A stretch of DNA of 64,000 bases. Source: Theristus sp. LFF4_11. Lineage: Eukaryota > Nematoda > Chromadorea > Monhysterida > Xyalidae. The translations under genes and the position numbers were made by a program. Where the stretch lies: NCBI GenBank assembly GCA_030248135.1, contig JASANC010001203.1:38137-102136 (forward strand). Direction: 5' to 3'. Of the stretch, positions 38,331-49,735 are shown in pieces (position 1 is the stretch's first letter; every line of letters begins with the position of its first letter). The notes beneath the pieces are model-generated. The model did not search any database, was not told the origin of the DNA, and was given only the letters and a program-made list of their open reading frames with translations.

Positions 38331-41300
38331 ATGTCGTCAGAGGCAGACAAATCGCCCGGCGTGGATCGTCATGACGCTGCTGCTGCTGCTGGTGGTCGCG
38401 ATAGCCAACGATCACCAGTCAGCCCCCAAGTTTCCAAAATTCGACAATTTCTCGTTGCGATATTGTTTTTCTCGACTTTCACAGAGATGACCAGACCCGG
38501 TCACGTGCGAACGTTTCACGGCCAGTCAATCGCCGTAACAGTTTGGGGGGCTGCAAGAGCAGTGAGCACAATTGATATTCCGTTGTTCCTGGAGCCGAGC
38601 GCAACACTTTTAATGCTCCCGGAAATCCGTTTGGTGGCCAGCCGCCGTGTGGTGCACCGCAGGCGTTGCGGTTGCCGATTGTGTCCACAGTCGAACTCCA
38701 AGTTATAGGGAATCCGCTGATTGGTTGGTGGTCACGTGATGCATGCTTTCTGTCCAGGTATTGCTGTGGGTAGGCGGAGTTTTAATTTGCCCAGAATGCA
38801 TGCATCACGTTATCACCAACCAATCAGCTGATTCCCTATATTTTCGAGTTCGACTGTGGGTGTCGTCAGTGCCCGTTGTGCTGCGTGTTTTCAGCGCGAC
38901 TGCGGCTCGCTCTCGTTGCACACGGCCTCCTCCGACAGCTCCAGTCCGCCGTGGTGCACCGCCGAGGCGCTTCGTTCGTCGTCGCCGATCAACAAAACTG
39001 CCGTCGGTGTGTGCTCGGTCGACGATGACGACAACACCTCATCGCAACACAAACAACAACGTATGGTCGAACTCTGAATTATAGGGAATCAGCGGATTGG
39101 TTGCGATTACGGTTTTTTATGCTTTCTGTGCACAGCAAACTCCGTCCCCACAGCAATGCGTACACAGAAAGCATGTAATCCCAACCAATCAGCTGATTCC
39201 CTATAAGTTCCCTATAATTTAGAGTTCGACTGCACACCTGGACCTCATATTGTGTTTTCGTTCCGTGTAAAACTGAGAACAAAAGCAGTTTCAACGCCCG
39301 CCAATTTCGAAAATCGGAAGGTACCAAACTTCGGTAGAACGGACGGCTCACCATCCAGTGGGCATTGGGGGGACGTGCCACTCAATTGACTGCGGGTGTT
39401 CTTGGATAGATACGCAATAGGCGGTTGCCACGAACGTTTGTTACAAAAACTTAGCGAGAAGATAGTGTTACATTGTATGTAGTTCGGGTTTTGGCGATGT
39501 TTTGCCTTTCTCCTGTTTGTTCCGGAGGGACTCAGGAGTTTTGTAAAAAACCCTACAATATTGCAGGCAGCACTGTGCAGCAACAGCAATCCTGTGAAGA
39601 ATTGGAGCTGGTGATCACGCTTGACTGGCGTAAACAGAAATAAGAAAAAAACACGTGTTTGTGCCAAACGTTTTGTATCATTTGTTGTGTATTTTATGTT
39701 GCAGTGCACATTTTCAGCCAAATATCCATGTTCCCACAAAGCTGGATAACATTTTTTTCGCCTTCATGGCGCCTTTGTCTGGATTCATTGTTTGCTCAAA
39801 AATCATACATCATTCATTGTCCACCGTAACAGACGAAAACTGAAAAATATCAAAAAAACATGAAACGACGGCTTGATATGTTGGCGTCATGTCAAGCGTT
39901 CTGCAATGTGCAATGTGCGATGCACAATAATGTCAGAAACGAAACACGTATGTTTCCGTGTAAACATTTTTGAGCTCCACTCTATGATTCGTGACAGTTC
40001 CACTACGAATGCCCGGACAGCCTTTTTTAACATTTTTACAAGCTGCCCTGCCACTGGCAGCCGGTGATTTGTTCTGCTGCCAGTGGAAGTTTCTCTCCAT
40101 CTGTCCGGGCGAAAAAAAAGGAATTCCCAGTCGATGAGCATGAATGTTGAATTTTTACTTTTACTCGAATAAACCAACAATTTCAACCAAATAAGGAAAA
40201 AGTGTGAAGTGAGAAAAGGTGGTGGTGGTGTAGTGACCCGACGCCTATACCTTCCTTATCATGCAATCCATCCTAATGCCCATTCGCAGACGAAGCGGAC
40301 AGCGGATGCCGGCATAATATTGATCATTGGTCTTTTCCACCTAAAACCTAAAATTCCACAATAATTTTGAACCGTTCTGTTAGTACAATGTATACAAGAT
40401 GAGAATTTTTTCTGCTGCACAAGGTAGATAATTGTGATCACAAATTTTGGGTTAGTGTGTTGTGTGCAAACAACGCTAGATACTGATTCAGCAAAATTTT
40501 GTATGACAAACAACTTGAACCACATTGTGCATTGTCACTGAACAAATCACAACAAATTTTTCCAGTAACCGCTGGTCACACAACAAAATATTATGGTCGA
40601 TTTTATACGTCAGTTTTTGCTTTGTTGGCTGCGGACTGACACCGCGAGGGTTGGACACTGTTTTTGCGGTTTCGCCCGGTTAAGCGAAGACCGCGGCGAC
40701 TCCGGGCTCGTCAGGTCGACAAGTCGCCAGACCGAACAGTCTCAGAAATGCACGTGCGCCGAGGGGTGATAATGGCAGCACGAAACGTCAGCCACGGCCA
40801 CAAGCCAACCCAAGCATATTATGGTCGATTGTTCAGTCACCAGTGGTTACCGAACAAATGCGTTTGTCATACAATCCAAATCAAGTCATACCGCACCAAT
40901 CTTATTGTTTTCATTATTGTTTCCAGCTTACAGGCAACCAAAGTGTCACATGATTTCACAATAACTGAATTTTCGCCGTTTGTAATTTCCATCAGTGAAA
41001 AGGCAAACATAATCCGTGTATTTTGTAACAGCATCAATTTGCAATGCCAGTCACACTCAACCGACGCAGTCAGTCCGTGCCACGCGAGCAAGAGCGCCAC
41101 TTGTCGCAAAGCTTGTTTGTTTTGTTGTTTTTCGTGTTTGGTTTTGGGGGGGGGATTCTCTGTCGGACTCATAATTTTGGCAATCAGCTGATTGATTGGT
41201 AATCATGTGATGCATGCATTCCGTGCAGGCATTTCTGCGGGGGAGGAGTCTGCCTTGCACACAACCAATCAACAGTTTGCCTATAATTTAGCATTCGACT

Positions 41301-44300
41301 ACAGATCATGTCACAATTGCCCGCGTTGCCGTTTTGCAGGCGTCAGCTGACGCAGCACGAGAGCGAGCGGCTGCTGCAGCTGACGAAGGACAGCAACAAC
41401 CGCGCATTGCTGGGCAGAGGCATGTTCGGCAAAGTGTATGCTGTGCGCAACGTGCTGCGTCTGCGCTCACGACGCCAGGCGACGGAGTGTCCGGAGCGGG
41501 TGGTGTTGAAGGAGTTCATCGACGAGCACTACGCCGAGAAAGAGCTGCGCAGCGTCGATGCGCTCAATCACGCGTCGCCGCACGAGAATCTCGTCGAGCT
41601 GTTGTACGTTCGCATTGTGCTGTATTATCTTTTCTTTAAGACCTGCGACTCAATGAGGTTGTGGACGTAAAAGGAGACTGGTTTCAATCTGTATGTGGTA
41701 ATTCAGAATAACCTAAGTGACCCGGCCTTATTTAGGGGACTCGGATCCCTTTGCCAATTTTAAATTCCCGCGCCGTGCATGAGACTGCTTACCCATATAT
41801 GCGCGTATGGAGACGCGGGACTAGGGTTGTTAAAAAAACAAAAATCGTCATTTTTGTTTTGTTTTTAATTTTTTTTTTAATTTCAAAAATCAAAGTTGTG
41901 CTAAATCAATCAGGGAGTCCGAAGAACCACATATGATATGCAAGCGCCTCCCGAATGACTCCCGTATGGCGGAACTTTGCAGATTTTGTTTTGGTGACCT
42001 CAATTACCCCTTTTCTAAACCGTCACCATGCCTCTTCTTGTGTTTTGACCTCCAAATCGTCACTAATTGTCCCCAGCTAAACTAATGCTAAAGTGAAGAC
42101 AAACATACCGCCTTGAAATTCGATCAATTCTTCTGATGGTGTCGCGACGACACGACACGAAGCAGCAAGCAACCAGACAACGTAGCGCTTGCAAACGGAG
42201 CAGCGAGCACAATCGGACGCTCTGCGAGGCGAATCGTCACCTTATCTGCATCGGAAATGGTAGGCCAAGCTTTGGGACGCTCAAAAACTTCATCGCAGAT
42301 GTTGTCGTAGCCTAAAATCAGTCGGTAAAACGGCCCAAAATCGACTGCTAAAGGTTTTACGAGGTATAATCAAAGAAAATTTTTGTTGAACTGTCGAAAA
42401 ATTTTGCCAAAATTGAGGTTTTCAGAGCATATTAGAGGAAAATTTTTCGAATTTTTTTTTAAATCGGCATTTTTGTTTTTTTAATCACTTTTTTTAAAAA
42501 AAAATTCATTTTTGTTTAACAACCCTACGCGGGACCAAAATAAAAGATATTACACAGTGCGGTGTAGCCCCACCGTGGTGCGCAACCTAAAACTGGTGCG
42601 CATCTCTCAAACAGACACGTAACTCTCACTCACACTGGTGTGCAGCGGCGGACAGAAATTGTTACGGTAGGAATTTCGAGGCACCGGCTTATGATTTAGC
42701 GGCACCACTTTAACGGCTGCATGTGCGAACCAAATGCTTCTTCAAACCGATCCGCAGCTCACAGAAGCACAAACTCACGGGCCGCGCAGCTCTCTGTGCC
42801 TATCAAGTGTGTGTGATTTGCATGGTGAACTGGCTCCGTGAAACCCATCCATCCAAGAAATGGGCGTTTTCTGTTCAAATAAAGAGAACTCGCTCGCCCA
42901 GCGCAATCGCACGCTGCAACGGTGACTGCGCGCTCGTGATGGAGTGCTGCGACGGAGGCACCTTGCACTCGGCGATACAGGCAGCAGCAGCGGACGAGCA
43001 ACCGGAGCGCATCCGATCGTGGGCGTTGCAAATCGGCCGTGGCATGCGCCATCTGCACCGCCACGGCATCGTGCATCGCGATCTCAAACCGACTAAGTTC
43101 AGTGATCCGTTGTTTCAGCAGTCGTCTGCGAGGCAGTTTATTTCGCCTTTTTTTCAATTATTCCGATTCATTTGACATTTTTTTTCGATGCTCTGCTGTG
43201 GAGTATAGTGCTGAATTTTGATTGCAGCATTCTGTTCACAAGCGCCAAAGTGCTGAAGATTGCCGATTATGGTTTTGCTGTGCATAACACGCACACGACA
43301 ACGCTCTCGATGAGTGGGACGATCAGGTTTAGTCTATTACCATGACGCTTTGTAATCAAATGTGGAAGCTGTCAATTTGAACTGGTCAGTTAGTGATTGG
43401 CAGAGTGGTTTACATCAGCGTGCGAAATTCATTGCAGCCACTCCACTGGAATAAAAAACAAAAAAAACTGACTAAGTCAGCGCTAGCCACTGACCGTTTT
43501 TGAAATAAAAGTAAATCACGTGTGCTTTCATAGGTACATGGCGCCGGAAGTGGCGACCAGCCAGTGCAACAACAAACTGGACGTGTGGTCGTTTGGCATG
43601 GTCGTCTACGCGATGTGCACTGGATCAGAGCCGTTCACCATTGAGCCGTCGCACAACTCTGACATTTCACTGTTGTTTGCCATCAATTATGAGTTCAGAA
43701 CGGTTTTGTTTTTTTCTAACATTATTGGCAGTGTCATTTGTGCGACTGCATTGTGGAGAAAAAAACAGTTTCAGTTGGCATGTGCAAGTGCCAAGGAGCA
43801 TCAGCCTTTTTTACAAAACCGTACTACAGTCGAACTCTAAATCATAGAAAATCTTCTGATTCGTTGGCGATCACGTGGTACATGATTTCTGTACAGGCAT
43901 TACTGTGGGGCGGAGTTTGGTTCGCACAGAAAGCATGCATCACGTGATCACCAACCAATCAGCTGATACCCTATAATTTAGAGTTCGACTGTAAAACAAG
44001 ACAAGAACGGTGCAACAAACGGCTACGTAACTGCAGCACAATGGGCAAAACAAGGAGGAACAGGACTTCAACAATTGCAGAAACATTCGACTGAACGTTC
44101 ACTCAGTGCGTTTCGGTGCGTTCCGACGTCTGATCGCGCAGTGCACGGCACTGACACCGAAGAAAAGGCCTTCGTTCGGTGAAATCGTGCAGCAACTGCA
44201 GGCTGATCAAGCCCATCACCAACATTGGTCATCATATATTGCCCCGGGTAAAAAAATGCGATGGACCACTAAATTGGCATTTTGTTTGACACGGCGTCAC

Positions 44301-47169
44301 GTCACGTTTGAGTGCAATGTGACGAAAATGTACAGTCGAACTCGAAATTATAGGGAATCAGCTGGTTGGTTGGGATTACGGTATGCATGATTTCTGTGCA
44401 AACCAAACTCCACCCCGACAGCAATGCCTGCACAGAAAGCATGCCCACCGTAATCCCGATGAATCAGCTGATTCCCCATAAGTAAGAGTTCGACTGTAAA
44501 AAGCACGACAATGAATTTGCCAGGCACGTCGCTGTTGTTCACTGTGGGCGTTGAGTTCGAAGTGTTCGACCCAACGGTGCCATCGAACGTCACCAACGCC
44601 AATGTGCTCACTCGGCCGCTCGAGTGCGCCGAGTTTTGGGCGCAACCCACGGCGCTCAACAAACAACAGGACGGAAATGCCGTCAAGAAGTTGCAAAACA
44701 CACCGTGCAAAAAAGTCTGGCCCATGTTCATACACGTTTGTAAACGCCAGCTAGCGTTCACAAACTCTAATGGAAACGCTAGATTTTTTTGCGGAACAGT
44801 AGAACCCATAACGATTGGTATTCATATTCAAATTTATATTCAAAAATTTTGAAAAAAATGATTTTTGATTTTCGATCAGACGATGCTTGCAATTGGTTTT
44901 CGCATTTTTTTCTTTCCTGTGTTAAAGAGGAAGAGGACCACCTCCACCGTACATGTACTTTTAAATATGAAGCCGTACGACCCAGAACTGATGACCGCGA
45001 AACAATCTGGCAATCTGGCTGGGTGCTATTGTTTTCTTTCCGGCAGTTTTAACGCCAGTCTTCTTGTGAAGTCAAACACCATAAATGTGACGTTTTCCAT
45101 TTTGCACTTCTTGAATGCCTTTCCAAGATCGTTTTGTTCACGCAAGGCAGTAGACAGATCGCAGAGTACAATGTGATCGACAATCGATGGACGCTGCACA
45201 ACCGCCAGAAGTTTGCGTTGCCGGTGCCGTTCGACGCGGAGCACACCAAAGTGCTGTTTTTTTGAAAGACCGTACTCAACCATGGACTGTACATGCACAA
45301 CATTATTTTCGTTTTAATTTGGCAGTTGTTTTCGCATATACCGTATGACCCCCAATAAACCCCCATGGGGGATTAATACGTCAGCGACTTTTAGGGGTGG
45401 GGGTTTATTGGTGGGGGGGATTATTGGTGGGGGGAGGGTTTATTTACAAAAAATTCTAGGGGTGGGGGTTTGTGGAAAAATGGCAAAAATACCTTGCATG
45501 GCAGGCAAGAAAGTCGTAGAAACTTCTACTCTACATAGAAATTTCCTTTTATAACAGCCTTTTGTAATGAAATTACTATTAACTCACTCATTTGGGGCCA
45601 TTGGTAGCACAATTTCATCATTTTCACTGCAACCAGCCACTGATATCGCTGGGTGTGTGTTTCAAACAGGTTTCCAATTAACCCCCATGGGGGATTATTT
45701 GTGGGGGGGATTATTTGGAAACTGGTCGGGGGGTGGGGGTTTATTGGTGGGGGGATTAATGGTGGGGGGGTTTAATGGGGGTAATACGGTAATATTGCGT
45801 GCCAGCTGCTTCACTGTAAACTCTTCTGACGCCATTTTCAGCTGTTCATGCTTGTCGGACGATTGTGCCTGTTTTCCGGACAGGTTTGAAGGCGTTTTTT
45901 CACACAACTGACATTTGTGGTGCAGCACACACCAATGCGCAAGCCTGGCATCGTTGTTCTGTTTTTCCGAGCCAGTATTGCAGCAAACATCAAGTGTTCG
46001 CATCACAGGATGCCTGGTTCCATGACGCCGCGAACCAGTGCTGGAATCGCATGTTCGGCATACCCCAGCCGATGACACGCTACAGTGTGCTCAGTGACCG
46101 GCGTCAATTCGCCTATGTGCTCTGCGGTGAAGGTTCGATCGTTTTTACGGTTTCATTGTCAAATGCCGTTTTTGTCAAGCCACAACACTTCTGTTTTTGG
46201 GTCTCCAAACTACATCCTGTTCATACAGTGTTAACGGAGTTTCCTGCCTTTTCGCGAAATAAAATGGAATGGAATGGAATGTTTGCAAACTTGACAGCCG
46301 CTGCGGACGCTCAACACGGCAGCCTGCAACTGTGCGGCAGCATACAGCAGCAGTTTGACGCACTGCACGACCAGTGGACGGTCAGCCGTAGCACGCTGCT
46401 GCAGCCGCACTCCGTCGTGTCGTGCCTGCTGGACGACGGCAAAATCTACGCGTTCGGTGGACGCTGGCGCACCGAAGGTATGCATTGCAACAGTTGGAAC
46501 GCATACCGAATTTTGTTGTTGATTGCAACTCCGTTCATATTGGTGCACAATTGTAAAGAGTTTGAAATTAATTGAAAGTTTTTTTGTGTCTTGGCTTCTC
46601 CGAGACTTTGATTGGCTCACACTGACGGCTGCCGCTGATCGACCCAAGCGATTTCTCTTGCCTGCCAGTTTTACATTTCATTAAACGCCATTTTTTCTCC
46701 TATCTTCAATTGCACAAAATGCAATCCAACCACGTCATGACAGAACACAACCAACACTCAGTGTCGTTCCACTATGTACAGAGCACAACGCTCAAAAGTA
46801 TTGCAGTTCCACTATTTTTCCTTTGTTTCTCTTGCAGCCGGCGCCGCACAGCCGAGCCAGCGCGTGTTCATCAGTGACACCACGACTGGCAGCAGCGCGA
46901 TGGCGCAGCTCGTGACCGAAGGCGACACGACAGCCGGCTGCGCTTCACAGCCGCTGCACGCTTCCGTGCTCGGTGCGTTCCGGTGCAACGACGAGACGTT
47001 CGTGCTCGCACAGACGCCGCCGACGGACGCGACGCGCGACGATCAACGGTTGATTGTGTTGAAGTGGCTGAAGCAGACGACTCAGGACGCTGCGGGCGTG
47101 TTTGTGCTGCGCTACTGGTGCGATCTCGCGGGCGTGCATGGCGCACGCATCGGCACCATTGCTCTCTGA
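38331..47169 (+). CDS. Protein kinase with C-terminal kelch-like repeats
   Basis: Fifteen exons give 794 aa: 38331-38429, 38495-38540, 38595-38680, 38895-39060, 39567-39610, 41305-41603, 42902-43096, 43228-43326, 43534-43702, 44037-44247, 44524-44735, 45128-45250, 46009-46132, 46298-46477, 46838-47169. The N-terminus (1-147) is Ser- and Gln-rich. The kinase domain (about 175-470) has a glycine loop GRGMFGKV (184), Lys216 in VVLKEF, HRDLKPTN (305-312), DYG in place of DFG (325-327), GTIRYMAPE and DVWSFGMVVY, so it looks catalytically competent. The DYG and NILF-T context recalls LRRK/Roco kinases. After it come segments of kelch type: QIAEYNVIDNRW, ANQCWNRM, HDQWTVSR and KIYAFGGRW. I know no standard animal kinase with this build. 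Exons 2-5 and 10 are the least certain; ATG 41308 could be an alternative start just before the kinase domain. Confidence 0.7.
38688..38856. mobile_element. Palindromic MITE, copy A
   Basis: A 169-base near-perfect palindrome in the intron 38681-38894. Ends are CAGTCGAACTC and GAGTTCGACTG. Both arms carry TATAGGGAATC, GATTGGTTGG and GATGCATGC, around a centre like TTGCTGTGGG. It fills most of the intron. No transposase. Confidence 0.85.
39066..39232. mobile_element. Palindromic MITE, copy B
   Basis: A 167-base copy starting 5 bases after the donor of exon 4 in the intron 39061-39566. Ends GTCGAACTC and GAGTTCGAC, centre CAAACTCCGTCCCCACAGCAATG. The right arm has a second CCCTATAA, a small local duplication. 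Confidence 0.85.
40501..40874. repeat. Foldback repeat in a kinase-gene intron
   Basis: GTATGACAAAC at 40501 is matched by GTTTGTCATAC ending at 40874, and CAGTAACCGCTGGT near 40563 by ACCAGTGGTTACC near 40841. TATTATGGTCGATT occurs near both arms. It is probably a decayed MITE of its own family. Confidence 0.45.
41161..41302. mobile_element. Palindromic MITE, copy C (diverged)
   Basis: Starts GTCGGACTCATAATTT and ends AATTTAGCATTCGACTAC; the arms are AATCAGCTGATTG and CAACCAATCAAC. It is more diverged than copies A, B, D and E. Its right end runs straight into the acceptor ACAG at 41301-41304 of the first kinase-domain exon. Confidence 0.75.
41822..42527 (-). mobile_element. hAT-type MITE, copy 2, in a kinase-gene intron
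   Basis: A 706-base element with ends TAGGGTTGTTAAA and TTTAACAACCCTA, flanked by the 8-base direct repeat CGCGGGAC (41814-41821 and 42528-42535). It is the reverse complement of the element at 7688-8422 and agrees with it closely by eye across the central 450 bases, including the CTCCGTATGGCGG-like and TTATCTGCATCGG blocks. Different target sites of equal length show two independent insertions. Confidence 0.9.
43827..43991. mobile_element. Palindromic MITE, copy D
   Basis: A 165-base copy in the intron 43703-44036. Ends CAGTCGAACTC and GAGTTCGACTG, with arms GATCACGTGGTACATGATTTC and GCATGCATCACGTGATC around TTACTGTGGGGCGGAG. The left arm is slightly decayed. Confidence 0.85.
44333..44496. 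mobile_element. Palindromic MITE, copy E
   Basis: A 164-base copy in the intron 44248-44523. Ends CAGTCGAACTC and GAGTTCGACTG. Like copy B it has the CAAACTCCACCCCGACAGC centre and GGGATTACGG arms, so B and E form one subfamily and A and D another. Confidence 0.85.
45339..45791. mobile_element. G-rich element with inverted ends TACCGTAT
   Basis: A 453-base element in the kinase intron 45251-46008. It starts TACCGTATGACCCCC and ends GGGGGTAATACGGTA. Inside each end is CCCCCATGGGGGATTA, and between are many runs of four to eight G (for example TTGGTGGGGGGGATTA). The class is not clear to me. The G runs lie on the coding strand and so on the pre-mRNA. Confidence 0.7.
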
Positions 47170-48546
47170 TGTATGTAGCATTCGAGATGTATTTTGCCTG
47201 TTGCTTCGTGTGTCACTCCCAAGTCATTTTGCACAGTACAAATCATACCTGTCAAGTTTCCAGAAAAGTACCAATTTTATTTAGTTTTCTTTTCTTGTTC
47301 ATCAAGGATCATAATCACGTACTGTGAAGCCAACGCAAATAACCGTATAAAAAAGTGATAGATGATCAGAAACGGAAGACAGGCTGTGCATGTGGCAATC
47401 CGCAATGTGTCTCATTATTTCATATCCAAAATATCAGTGCGGATTTCAACAGAAAAACAAAAGTGATATATCCGCACGCGCGCAGTGTGCCGACTGCACA
47501 ACACGCGTATAGCAAAAAAACGTATATTTTTATCGACTTTCACCGAAAACGGAAATCCAATCTCGAGGTCACTTTATGATGTTGATCGTGTGGTTGCATG
47601 GATGATAAACGCGAACGGCAGGGGTCAAAAAATGAGCAAAGCCAGGCACCACCACCGTCGGCAGAGTAAAGCCGATAATTTTCAGTTTCAAAATCTCTCT
47701 CCATGCATGCGCAACCAAGCAGAAAACGCATAAAACGGACGCAAAGGATATATCATATACCAATTTCAAAAGACTACGTGCATGTTTTCAGCGAAGTATG
47801 CATGCATAAACAATAAACTGCACCTCATCCACTGACAGCAAAAGTGGTCACGTCAAAAAATGGCATGAAATCCAAGCAGAACGTGCCATCCAGCCCCAGC
47901 ACCTTTCGTCTTCAACGCTCACGTGCATTACCAGTCTCCAACTGTCGATACTGCCGACAGCACAAATAATGAAATACTTTTTTTCCTGTTGACTCTCCTT
48001 GATTCACTCAAACTCAATATTGCAAACCCGACCAGACAGCAGTTCTCAACAATTAGTTTCTTTAAAACATTGAACACCAAACGAGGAAAGTGAAAAACCC
48101 ATAAAAGATCAAAGTTGAAGATGCGATCTAAATGTCCAAACGATTGATCATACTGTTATGTTATGACCACATGACACTAAACTTTGCTTTCCACCAACCA
48201 TTAATCGATCGATAAAGAAACATGAGCCGATGACGCAGATGGGAAGCCTGATAAAGACGGGAACTGTAAAGTGTGTTGTGCTCCACTCATCAGTATTGAT
48301 CAATAGAACTCTCCACGGAGCTTGTTCGGTTGCTTTTGCCTGTGTTTGAATATTTCGAGTCACTGTTTCTAATTCTTTTCTATCTTTCAAAGTTTTGTCC
48401 ATTCCAATTATGCTCAGAGTGTAAAAAACGGGCGTACACCACCGATAGGGTGCGCTGCGTACGGCAGGCAAATTCGGAGGTGCGTTTTTGCCGTAATTCG
48501 TATAAGTGGTACATTGAGCACATGAGCATGCACTGTGTGGCATGTG

Positions 48547-48562
48547 CAACAACAACAACACC

Positions 48563-48593
<31 letters not shown>

Positions 48594-48610
48594 GCAGCAA
48601 CAAGCAACAG
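48547..48610. repeat. CAA trinucleotide microsatellite
   Basis: About 20 near-perfect CAA units with one ACC and a few CAG interruptions. It reads as poly-Asn or poly-Gln on one strand and poly-Val/Leu/Cys on the other, which creates the long spurious frames here. Confidence 0.9.
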
Positions 48611-48932
48611 CGATGCCTGGCACGACACATGCGCACGGCCCAAGGCCACTCGCCATGCACGTCGCCGCCGCCGTCGATTACGCTCACACACACTGGACGT
48701 GTCTCTCTTGAATACAGCCGAGTGAATGCGATTTCACACGAGACAGCCGTATACGTGCGTGCTTGCTTCTTGCTGCTAGGCGCACATCAGTTTTTACCAT
48801 TATTATAGTGCATTTATTAATGTTACTTCTGCGCACCATTGCATGTGGATCTGTATTATTGCACACGTGCGCGCGCGCAAGCAAGTATAGCGTTTTTTAA
48901 TGTGAGATCCAGCGAATCCCGCACACGTACAT

Positions 48933-49034
48933 ATGCAGTGGGCGCAAAAAGTGCCGACGTCGTCGGGAATGACGAAGGCAGCGTCGGTGACTAGCACCGC
49001 CAAACACGCACGGCTTTCGCTGATGGATGCGCAG
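48933..49034 (+). CDS. Possible upstream exon near EcR (unproven)
   Basis: ATG at 48933 opens 34 codons (MQWAQKVPTSSGMTKAASV and on) to a good donor, CAG|gtatca. In the same phase a candidate exon at 49490-49543 (acceptor gttgcag) adds ISVFAQPAAHPMDTITK and a stop, giving a 51-residue product. It does not join the EcR exons in frame. It may be an upstream open frame, an alternative first exon with a missing partner, or chance. Confidence 0.25.
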
Positions 49035-49735
49035 GTATCAAAAAAAACACGCACGCACGCGCATGCTCGCAGGCACGCGCCATTTTCAAAACCGCATTTT
49101 TATTACATCTGCACCTTTCCTGTTTTATTTGCTTCTACCATTCACACTTTGCATTCTCTGCGGCATACCTACGTGTATGACCACAAGCTGGCTGCTGGTA
49201 TTTCGGCTGCACTGCGCAGTTCTCAAATAAGGCGAAGAACAATGTGACAGTTGCGTTGATCGTTTGTTACTGAACGATTACAAACAGTCCACTCCACTGT
49301 CACAACATATAGCGTCCCAGCAGTCCAAGAAAAACGTTTATCTAGCATTGCAGAGTCCGATTTCAATTGTAAACTGAACACAGTGACCATTTCTGTCTCC
49401 CGAACTTTTTCCCGTTAACATCATTGTAGTGAGCTTCAAGTGTCATGATCAGAACATTCGAGACATTGTTTTCTTTTCTTGTTGCAGATCTCAGTCTTTG
49501 CTCAACCGGCGGCCCATCCAATGGACACCATCACCAAGTGACTCTCAACATGTACACTTTAACAAGCGATCTGTACTGTGCATTTAACAGCTTCGTTAGC
49601 TACGCCGTCTTTCTTGGCCGACCTACCATGCAAACACTCCACTGTACACCTGACGCAATGCTCAGCTAGCACCATTGTCCGCTGCCCCATTATATTTACA
49701 GTGTATTTATTGGCCGTGAGTGCAGTGTTGCACCA

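Larger units (their letters stand above)
47170..49735. other. Intergenic: kinase 3' UTR and EcR 5' region
   Basis: No firm gene. AATAAA at 47812-47817 may end the kinase transcript. The right part holds a CAA repeat and one short exon-like frame at 48933-49034. A minus-strand open frame of 181 codons (48148-48693) depends on the CAA repeat and is not called. Confidence 0.5.

Noticed and set aside
38235..38708. Uninterrupted frame through kinase exon 1 into the first MITE
   Set aside because: It reads through two AT-rich introns and gives a hydrophobic, non-conserved stretch; the spliced frame yields the Ser/Gly/Pro-rich N-terminus and keeps phase.
48148..48693. Minus-strand open frame of 181 codons
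   Set aside because: It is held open by the CAA microsatellite read in reverse; the remainder has no motif or splice context.
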